Origin: Tolypeutes matacus
Lineage: Eukaryota; Chordata; Mammalia; Cingulata; Chlamyphoridae
Reading direction: 5' to 3'
DNA length: 64,000 nt
NCBI GenBank assembly: GCA_026826555.1
Contig: JAKSZT010053881.1
Span: 6,443,759 to 6,507,758 of the forward strand
Shown here: piece after piece, positions 55,729 through 64,000 of the stretch
How positions within the stretch are numbered: position 1 is the stretch's first letter
How the letters are laid out: each line of letters starts with the position of its first letter
Notes under the pieces: model-generated
What the model was told of the DNA's origin: nothing
Seen by the model: only the letters and a program-made list of their open reading frames with translations
Databases searched by the model: none
Position numbers and translations under genes: made by a program

Positions 55729-56123
55729 TGTTGGAAAAGATGCTGAGAGCCAGAGCATAAAGGGTTAAGCATTTAGAAAGCATGCTTGCTGGCAGAGAAA
55801 CATTAGTAAATGTCTCCAAGGACACTGCATACTGCAGACATCAGTAGGAGAAAGCGGAACGGAATGAACTTACCACTAAGAAGTTATTGTATGAATTCCT
55901 AAGAAAGATTATCTAGGAACACAGGAACAGGCAGCGCTCTTATGTGCCAAGTAGAGGAACTAGCGAAGGACGCCCTACTATAATTATCAGCTTTGTAGTA
56001 TAAAAAGCAGCTTCAGCCTAAATAAACTTGCCTGCATTCTACATGGAGTGAGGTCCCCTGATCCCAGTCTTTCTTTTCTTTCTTCATTCCTGGCACCGTC
56101 TAACTCCACATTGAATTACAACA
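55729..56123 (+). repeat. ERV B 5' LTR
   Basis: TGTTGGAAAAGATGC...GAATTACAACA, 395 bp. A TATA-like TAGTATAAAAAGC lies near 55997 and a poly-A signal in CCTAAATAAACTTG near 56020. It has a 14-bp stretch (GGTTAAGCATTTAG region) absent from the 3' LTR. Confidence 0.93.
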
Positions 56124-56125
56124 GA

Positions 56126-56143
56126 TGGTGCCCAACGTGGGGC
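56126..56143 (+). promoter_or_regulatory. ERV B primer binding site (tRNA-Lys1,2 type)
   Basis: TGGTGCCCAACGTGGGGC, two bases after the LTR, has one mismatch to the tRNA-Lys1,2 site used by MMTV- and HERV-K-like viruses. Confidence 0.85.
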
Positions 56144-56225
56144 TCGACTAGTCTTTCTCTTCTTCAGAGTCTTGGAGCCAAGGACTTCTGTTGGTGACTG
56201 GAACGGTCCTTGTAGCATCAGGGTA

Positions 56226-56820
56226 ATGGGTGATCAGTCGACTCGGTTAGAGGAATATTCCCAGGTCTTGAAGACCTTTTAAAGAATACAGACCCCAGAG
56301 TTACTAGAGCTCTTTTCTTTAGTGCAGAAACATTGTTATTGCTTTCAGCCACAAGGGCAGGATATTTTAAACCTGAAACAATGGAAGTTAGTAATGAAAG
56401 CTTTAAAAAGAACTTCTCAAAGGGGAAAAATAATTCCCATTCATGTATGATTTTTGTGTAGTCTTATTTCTGTTGCTCTTGAACCATTACAATCAAATGA
56501 AAATGAAGATATTAAACAGGATACTGCTATCGCTGGACCAATAGCAGAACGAACTGATGTTGATTTTAATGAAAATATATATGAAAAAATTCATGAACAG
56601 CGAAAATCAGATAAACTCATGTCTAATAAAAGGGAAGGAAAGAAAAAGGGAGTTTATGGAACTTTTCCAGCAGTCGTTAAAAGCCCTCTCCAATAGCACC
56701 ACCTGTTCGAAATTCACAACGGATTAATCTTAATTTCGCTCCCACAAATTCTCAGCAAACTTACGTGCCACCACCTAGAAAAGTGCCTGCCTGGACTTTG
56801 CCACTACCAAAAACTTAATA
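56226..56820 (+). pseudogene. ERV B gag remnant
   Basis: The ATG at 56226 starts MGDQSTRLEEYSQVLKTF, a myristoylation-type matrix N-terminus, and stops at 56280. Further matrix-like sequence (LNLKQWKLVMKALKR) runs in the same frame to another stop at about 56450. The open frame 56454-56696 and a proline-rich stretch to 56817 (PPPVRNSQ, PRKVPAWTLPLPK) may be the matrix-capsid linker. No capsid or nucleocapsid is seen. Confidence 0.75.
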
Positions 56821-59590
56821 CTTGAAAAACAAAACAAAGTCTGTCTAGCCAATTCAGGAACAAAAGGAACTATTCCAAAAAATTTAGTAAGATTAATATT
56901 AGAAGGATCTAACATTAGTTGCAGGGGCATCACTATTCTGCCAAAAGAGTTAACTGAAATAAGGAAAACATTCAGGCAGCAACTTTGTAAACCTCCTACT
57001 GCCTACATAATGATAAGGCTGTGGGATGGTAGGGCCTAATAGAGTTAAACCATTAGAAAAGTAGGAAAACTTGGCAACATTGGTGTTTTCTGTTTTGTTT
57101 CCATGCTGATTCTGGTTGGGCCTGTGTGGCCAAATTGATAAAATTAGTGCAGAATTTTTATCAAGGTGTTAAAAGGAACTTTCAGTTTTAAATCACTAGC
57201 TTACTCCTGAATTTTGAGCCTGAGTATACTTCTAAAGAGTAGTAATCCAAAAAATACGTGTTAAATATCTGTGTAAACTGTTAAATTAGAGCTTAACTGT
57301 ATTTCTGCTGTTTATGTTATCCTGGCTGGTTGCTGATTACTAACAAAAGTGTTTCAAAAAACAAGCTTACATATTACAGGCAACACAGATTCCAGAAAAA
57401 AATCTTAAAAACAGTAAAATCAAAGAGGTGAAATGATGAAGGGCTTGAAAACAGCCATACCAAAGGAGTGAGAATTATGGGTCAAATTAGTAAGCTTTAT
57501 GTTTCTGTTGGTGTATCATAATTCTTTTTGTGTTTGTCTGTTTGTTCAGTGTCAGTGTATATTTTAATACCTCCAGAAGGTAATATTAAATTGATAAATG
57601 AAGATTATTATAAGAGCTCTATTCAAATGGCCAAAATTAAATAAACACTTATATTAATAACTAAATATGGGTATTAGTTTAAAATAATAAAAATAGATAT
57701 TATCAAATTAAATCATTATTCTAACAAGTTTGTTTAATGTTGATGGTAATTGTATGATGTCAGAAGTTTGCTTGGAAACAGTTTCCAAAATCAGTGTGGT
57801 AACTTAAGTATGGAAAGTATATAAAATGTGCTTTTATTATTAAAGAAAGTAATTTTATCCTAAGATAAAATAACTAGTTATTAAAACAAAGTAAAATGTG
57901 GGACAAAACCTGAATGAATACAAAAAGTGCAAAAAGCTTGTGAAAAAAGATTTTTTGTGGTCAAAGTTAAGTAAGATTTAAGCGGTCTCTCTATAAAAAT
58001 TTAAAAGCTTTAATGTCAAACAGTATAATGATACAAAGTTAAAGTTTTATTCTTTTTCAAAGTTTCTCAAGTCATCAATCTGTTTTAGTAAAAGTTTACA
58101 AAAAGTAACTAATCAGTATGCAATAACGAAAGTCTGTTTTATCAAAATAGCTTCTTGTACTTTAACCTTATCGTTTCCATGGAAAAATAAGTCTTATCAC
58201 TTTTAAAAGAACACAATGTTCAAACTTGCTTTCTCAAAGTCAAATCCTTAAAAGTAGTTTTTATTTTAAATTGTTACAAATGACTTGGTCTTTTACCTAA
58301 AAAAAAGGTAAAATACTAAAAATAGTTAAGTTTATTTGATATATTATAAATTGAATAAAGTATTTGAATCTGTTGTACAAATAAAATAAATTTTCTAACC
58401 TTATGACAATTAAAGTTGTATGAATAAAAAGTTCATATAAATACTTAAAAGGTATATAAAATTCCTGAAAATTTAATAATGTTTCAGTATAATAGCCTAT
58501 ATAACCTCACTGGTTAGAAATCTTAGATGCATAGAAAATAAAAGTTTATTCATTGGATGTGTGCTGATTAAAAGTCTTATTATTATCTGTTGTTATATAA
58601 TCTACTATAGTTATGAATTATGTATAATATACTTAAATACTAATCAAAACTAATACAATACATTGCATATATAACTAATTTAATAGCTTGTATGTTACAC
58701 ATAGAGGTATTTTACTAAATATATGTGTAAATCTCTTGTTTTGAGTTTGAACAGTCCTGAAACTGAATGTATTAAGAAAAGGTTTGGTAAGCATTGTTCA
58801 GACCTAAAGTAAAACATCATGCAGAAAACTTTGTTAATCAACAAACCAGTGCCTTGCTAGTTAATACTTTTCATATTTCAGGAAAAATATTAAAAGTTAA
58901 AATAGTAAGCACATCAAGGATGTTTTGTAACAAATTAAAAAAGATAAAGTGCATTTCAAAGGGTGTTGTATTCCTCCATGGGGAAGCTGACCACTCTCCC
59001 AGGGACTGATGCATAAACCTTAAAATGTACTGCCCAGGACGTGTTGTGTTCCCTCCTGAGGAGGCTGGCCCCTTCCTCAGGAATTAGCAAAATACTCACA
59101 AGTTGGCGTCTATAGTATCAAATTCATTAATCCTAAACACAGTCAACCAAAACTCTAGTATCAGTTGCTAATTCAACACTTCCCAGCTAAAAACTAAATA
59201 TTGGTAAGTATATATATAAAACTGCTCTATTTATCTGTCATTCTGTAACTTTATTCAATATTAACTTAATCTTTTAATTGATTATGTTATTTATGTTTCT
59301 CACTCTAATTGTCAGTATAAGCTTATTAAACTAAATATGCATATTAACATTTATTTTGTATCTATCCAGGACTCTAGCCAAAAATAAGCCAAGTATATCA
59401 GTGTGTCCCCCAGTTTGGTAAACATGTGAATGTATGTATACTTATCATAAAAATTGGAATATAACAGTTAAACCCCTGTTTATAAACAATCCTTCACTTA
59501 TTTTATATTCTTTCAATTATTAACAAAAATACACTAACTAAATATCAATAAAAGGTCCTGCCACAAAAAATGTTCAATACACCCACCATG
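56821..59590. other. ERV B internal AT-rich segment without retroviral genes
   Basis: About 2.7 kb between the gag remnant and the integrase end. It is strongly AT-rich, unlike the ends of the provirus, and has no protease, reverse transcriptase or RNase H motif in any frame that I can see. Two imperfect tandem units (GTGTTGTATTCCTCCATGGG and GTGTTGTGTTCCCTCCTGAG starts) lie at about 58960-59090. Confidence 0.6.
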
Positions 59591-59594
59591 TTTC

Positions 59595-60140
59595 AATATT
59601 ATGTCTTTAAAGCTTTACGCCTTACTCATCCTGCATTCCTACAAGCATGTATTTATCCTCATTGCAGCCCCCTCAAAAACACTTTTAACACAACTCTATA
59701 AACATCTCCAAAATTCTCTTACCCAAGCAAATAACCCTAAAAGTCAAGCTATTGTTGTAAAAAGTAATCACATCCTGAAATTGATGTTACAAAAACAAAA
59801 AGGGGGACATGGTGAGGTCCGAGAACAACTATATCAAGCATTATTTACGGTAAATTTTCTAAACTGAAGGTCAGAATCAGATACATCAGCAGCAGAACAT
59901 TTCTGGCAAAAATCAGGCAAAAATACAGAAACAAATATTAGACAACTAGTTTATTGGAAGAATGAAGATAGTAATCAATGGGAGAAGGCAGAAGTTAAGT
60001 TAGGATATGGAGTTGAGGTTTTGCTCTTATCATTACAGATAAAGGAGACCAGCTTTGGGTCCCATCCAGATGTCTGAAATCTAGACATGAACAAGCTGAA
60101 GAAGCTGACACAAGAAGCAGAAAAGATGGTAACTTCTAGA
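59595..60140 (+). pseudogene. ERV B pol remnant (integrase C-terminal end)
   Basis: An open frame at 59601-59867 ends HGEVREQLYQALFTVNFLN. It is followed, after a stop, by QLVYWKNEDSNQWEKAEVKL- and VLLLSLQ-like sequence, the layout of the integrase C-terminal region (tryptophan-rich SH3-like fold) preceding env in betaretroviruses. The catalytic core is not found. Confidence 0.65.
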
Positions 60141-60149
60141 AGGCAGAAT

Positions 60150-62014
60150 GTCACTCTAACACAGTTTTCCTTGCTATGCTTACCTTGACCACCACGGTAG
60201 TAAGTAGTGCACCTTCACATAATTTTACATACTGGGCATATATACCTAATCCTCCACTTATAAGAGTACTTACATGGGGAGATCCATCATTTTCAGTTTT
60301 TTTAAATAGCAGTTCAGAATTTACCAGGCCTTTTGATAAAAGACTACCTTTCTTAAATAATGAAGAAGGAAAAACCATAAGTAATCTGACTCTACCCTTC
60401 TCTGGTCGGCCACTGTACATTGGGCCACAACCACCATGTATGTCAATTAAAAATCAGACTGTGGTTGTGACCCAAACAAATGAAACCTCAATTTAAATCA
60501 TTTTGTTCCCATCTTATAGTGTTTCCAGTTACAAATCTCGAAATTCCACTTGCTCCTTTTCCAGACAAACCAATGAGGAAGGTTGGCATGAATGCCAAAT
60601 GGAAAGTGAACTAATTGTCTTTAATGATTCCTATGGAATAGTTTGGGAAGGCACCCCTGTGGGGTTACCGGTCCCAGAAAACGGCAATTATTCTGGAGTT
60701 AGTTGGACTGGAATTAATCAAACTACTACTGCATCTGTCTCTGAAACTCACCCATATCCATGGCTAGGGACGGACCCAAATTAACCAGTAATAAGCAAAT
60801 TCGATGGATCAATCAGGGATGATTGATCCCCACCCCTTGGGAAAACTGCTCCAAGAAAAAAACAGAAGAATTTATGGAAAGTATTTTTGGGATTAGCCCC
60901 TACTTATACATTAAACGGGGAAAAAGTACCAACGAATACTACTCTACACTGGAATGGCAGCTCACATCATAAAGTATGTGTGCAGGATCCCATTGTTTTT
61001 ATAGTAGGAACAGTGAGCATTGATCAAACATGGTTTTTCTGCAGCAATTGCTCCCTTTACACTTGAGTATCAGAATCTGTTCTACAGGAGAGTTCTACTG
61101 TGGTTCTAATGGGATGACAGCGTCGTGGAATATGGCTTCCGGTTCGCATGAATCGCTGCTGGCAGTCTTCCCCTGAGAGTCAAATCCTTTGGTACTTTCT
61201 AAATCATTATTTGAGAAGAACCAAATGTTTAATTGCATTAATTATAGCTGCTGTATTAGGGCCTATAGATATTATTACAGCCGCTGCTGTGGCAGGAAAT
61301 GCCCTACATGAGAATATCCAAACACAACAGTATGTTAAAAATTGGCATCATTATGCTAGTGAGCTAAGACATAGTCAGGCATATATTGATGAGCAAATTA
61401 ATAATAGGTTTAATGACTTAGAGATGGCTGTTACACAAATGGGAGATCAGGTATATAATCTAAATTTAAAACAAAGTTTGAAGTGTGATTGGAATGAAAG
61501 TGCTTTTTGTATCACTCTTCTCCCATACAATGATTCCCATTATGAATGGGAAAAAATTAAAAATCATTTAATAGGTCATCACACAAATTTATCTATAGAA
61601 ATTACAGATTTGCAAAAAAGTATTTTGAGCATATCTCAGAATCAACTTATTATACTTCTAGGTAGCGAATTTTGGCAATCAGTGACAGATCAATTAAATA
61701 AAATAAACCCCTTACATTGGTGGAAATCAACCTCTGCACTTGCTAACTTCGGTGTGGTGATCATTGGTGCTCTGTTACTCTTAACTGTATTAGGAAGCAT
61801 TCGCAAAGCTCTGCTGTCGCACATTAATAGGGCTAAAAAGGCCAGCCATGCCAATAACTTGATTCTGCTTAAAACCCTTAACTCTCAAATCCCTGTCATG
61901 GAGCTTGGCTGGTGGCCAGTGACAGGTAAGACCTTCAGAGGAGGGCAACCTAAGACAGGCACAGTCACCCTGGACAAAAAACAAAAAAGGGGGAAATGTT
62001 GGAAAAGATGCTGA
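60150..62014 (+). pseudogene. ERV B env (surface part broken, transmembrane frame open)
   Basis: Surface-unit sequence runs through frames 60176-60496 and 60503-60784 and on to about 61140, with many N-glycosylation sites, Cys residues and Trp-rich blocks. It is interrupted by stops (about 60494, 60782 and 61065) and frame changes. The frame 61148-62014 covers the transmembrane unit: a hydrophobic fusion-peptide-like segment (LIALIIAAVLGPIDIITAAA), helical repeats, two Cys near CDWNESAFCITL without CX6CC, a membrane anchor (FGVVIIGALLLLTVLGSI) and a basic cytoplasmic tail. This organisation is HERV-K/MMTV-like. The tail runs into the 3' LTR. The start of the open frame is inside env, so no complete envelope is encoded. 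Confidence 0.85.
61980..61996 (+). promoter_or_regulatory. ERV B polypurine tract
   Basis: AACAAAAAAGGGGGAAA, directly before the 3' LTR start. Confidence 0.8.
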
Positions 62015-62374
62015 GAGCCTTAGCATAAAGAAAGCATGCTTGCTGGCAGAGAAACATCAGTAAATGTCTCCAAGGACACTGCATACTGCAGACATCAGTA
62101 GGAGGAAGCAGAACAGAATGAACTCACCACTAAGAAATTATTGTATGAATTCCTAAGAAAGATTATCTAGGAACACAGGAACAGGCAGCGCTCTTATGTG
62201 CCAAGTAGAGGAACTAGCGAAGGACGCCCTACTATAATCAGCCTTGTAGTATAAAAAGCAGCTTCAGCCTAAATAAACTTGCCTGCATTCTACATGGAGT
62301 GAGGTCCCCTGATCCCAGTCTTTCTTTTCTTTCTTCATTCCCGGCACCGTCTAACTCCACATTTAATTACAACA
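61997..62374 (+). repeat. ERV B 3' LTR
   Basis: 378 bp, same ends as the 5' LTR, TATA and poly-A signals retained. Confidence 0.93.
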
Positions 62375-62784
62375 ACCTGCCATCTTGCTTCAACACGTGG
62401 CACCTGATTTGGTGAGAAAGCAACCTTGAACTGGACTCTTAGGGTCTTGTAACTGTAAGCTTTTACCCCAAATAAATACCCTTTATAAAAGACAACAGAT
62501 TTCTGGTACTTTGCATCAGCACCCCTTTGGCAGACTAATAAAGCAGAGATAGGAAGAAAGGAAAAGTCTTGGCCCCCTAGGAGAAGAGAAGAGTTTCAGC
62601 AGTGCCAGTTCTCAGGAGCAGGAACTGGAGCAACTCAGGAGTAAGTCTGAGGCAGCTCCAAAATGCTACAATGCCATGAAGTACAAAATGTTGTCTCCAT
62701 ATTTCTCTATAATAATAAATCCTTAATAAGATGCAGAGAATTACTATAAAGTGTTTATAACCAATTTTTAAAATATATTTTTAT

Positions 62785-64000
62785 TTATTTTTAAAAGGTA
62801 CTTAGATTACATAAAATGCTACATAAAAAAATATAAGGGATTCCCATATGCCCCACTTCCCACACCTCCCACTTTTACCCACATTAACAACTTCTTTCAT
62901 TGGTGTAGTACATTCATTGCAATTGATGACCACATTTTGGAGCATTGCAACTAAGCGTGGATTATACTTTACATTGTAGTTTACATGCTCTCCCACTCAA
63001 TTCTGTAGGTTATGGCAGGATATATAATGCCCTTTATCTGTTGTTGCAATGTCATTCAGGACAATTCCAACTCCTAAAAATGCCCCCATATTACACCTCT
63101 TTTTCCTTCTCCCTGACTTCAGCACCTCCTGTGGCCACTGTCCTCACATCCATGATATAATTTCTTCCATTGCTAGAATCACAATAAATCTATAGTAGAA
63201 TACCAGTAAGTCCACTCTGGTCCATATTTTATTTCCCGATCTTGAGGATTCTGGGATGGTGATGCCCACTCCACCTCTAATTGAGAGGGGGTTTCAATTC
63301 CATTTGGCTGATGGCTGATGGATGGGACTCTCTTGCTTGTAGTTGTAGACTCTTTTGGTTCCTTAGTGTGGTAATTGTCCATCCTCACCTCCTTGTTAGT
63401 TGTCCTGGGTGAGTCCAATGAGAGTAAGTGTTGCAACTCTGCTAAGACTCAGGGCCCAGCTGGCATATGGACATCCCAGACGTTCAAGTCTCTTATATGT
63501 ACACCTACCAACTCCAGCACCAACTATAGGTTCAAATAAAAGGGACAGATGAGTCATGTGTAGAGAAGTCACATCTGAGTCTAACTCTGTCACACTCAGG
63601 AGCACAAACACCAAAGTAGGACCTACTGGCAAGGCACCAAACTCCAGAGCTATCTGCCATGACCATAGGACCTGGGTGTCTCCAGAGCCCGTAGGATCCC
63701 TACTATTTGGGGTAGTATCTACTTTGACAGTCTATGATATCTGCTGAGACGTGCATAAGCATTACCTCTCTCATGACCTCCTGACTCACTTTGAAGTCTC
63801 TTAGCCATATAAACTCATTTGTCTTTACCTTTTCCCCCATTTATTCAAGGTCTTTTTCCAGTTGCATCACCAGTATATTGGTAGTATAACCAATTTTTAA
63901 AAATATCTCTCATTATTCACACTTGTTCTGTAGAAAGAACCAATTAGGGACTACACTATATGAATCCAATAAGATACCCTGGGTGACATTGTTTTCCTTA
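62785..64000 (-). mobile_element. L1 3' UTR, antisense, continuing past the window
   Basis: Reverse complement of the lineage-typical L1 3' end: poly-T side near 62775, GGGATTCCCATATGCCCCAC, GCAATGTCATTCAGGACAATT, ATTCTGGGATGGTGATGCCC. It aligns with 7385-8145 and 31640-32578 but keeps more upstream 3' UTR (to about 63780). The small open frames here are not genes. Confidence 0.8.

Larger units (their letters stand above)
55729..62374 (+). mobile_element. ERV B: defective class II (betaretrovirus-like) provirus
   Basis: About 6.6 kb with two similar LTRs, a tRNA-Lys primer site, a matrix-like gag start, an integrase end, env and a polypurine tract. The 6-bp target duplication ACCTGC lies at 55723-55728 and 62375-62380, the length expected for betaretroviruses. 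Most of gag-pro-pol is missing. The LTRs differ at roughly 10 positions plus two short indels by eye, so it seems somewhat younger than ERV A. Confidence 0.92.
55262..62542 (+). mobile_element. MaLR-like LTR split by provirus ERV B
   Basis: The left part 55262-55728 starts TGTGACAGTGTGAGATTAC and the right part 62381-62542 ends CTTTGGCAGACTAATAAA. Together they match the solo LTR at 47197-47795 (e.g. CATCTTGCTTCAACACGTGG, CAGATTTCTGGTA). The outer 5-bp target repeat is GCAGA at 55257-55261 and 62543-62547. ERV B inserted in the middle. Confidence 0.8.

Overview
The window is mammalian genomic DNA, almost certainly from a xenarthran and most likely an armadillo. The main reason is ten or so copies of a tRNA-derived SINE with the armadillo/sloth DAS-type sequence (GTGGCTCAATCAGT...GGTTCG boxes, a GGGGATAAATGAATAAATAA tail, long target-site duplications). 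L1 3' ends typical of that lineage and MaLR-like LTRs are also abundant. The species call is inference.

The only gene that looks functional is a guanylate-binding protein of the GBP4/6/7 group, closest to GBP6. It lies on the + strand, with a non-coding exon 1 near 34120-34164 and coding exons 2-11 at 35915-46457. All exons join in frame to 628 codons, all GTPase motifs are present, and an ISRE-like and a GAS-like element lie just upstream of exon 1, as expected for an interferon-induced host-defence GTPase.

The whole window is organised as a large imperfect inverted duplication. The left arm is 1 to about 16860, the right arm about 30300 to at least 48440, and a 13.4 kb spacer separates them. 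The left arm carries the mirror-image GBP on the - strand, but as a wreck: exons 2-7 and half of exon 8 are gone through a deletion with a 5-bp microhomology, exon 9 has a stop, exon 11 is frameshifted and the exon 1 splice donor is lost. The two arms differ by very different amounts along their length (about 3-5% in some tracts, 12-25% in others, by eye), which suggests patchy gene conversion. The spacer holds a third, older GBP fragment (exons 4-5, intron retained) between L1 pieces.

Two defective endogenous retroviruses are present. ERV A (8774-15849) is a class I, gammaretrovirus-like provirus with a tRNA-Thr primer site, inserted only in the left arm. ERV B (55729-62374) is a class II, betaretrovirus-like provirus with a tRNA-Lys primer site and a 6-bp target duplication, nested inside a MaLR-like LTR. 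ERV B has lost most of gag-pol, where about 2.5 kb of AT-rich sequence now sits, but keeps a long transmembrane-envelope reading frame. Both are broken in several places.

The rest is L1, SINE, MaLR and hAT debris and unannotatable intergenic or intronic sequence. I see no RNA genes, CRISPR arrays or prokaryotic features.
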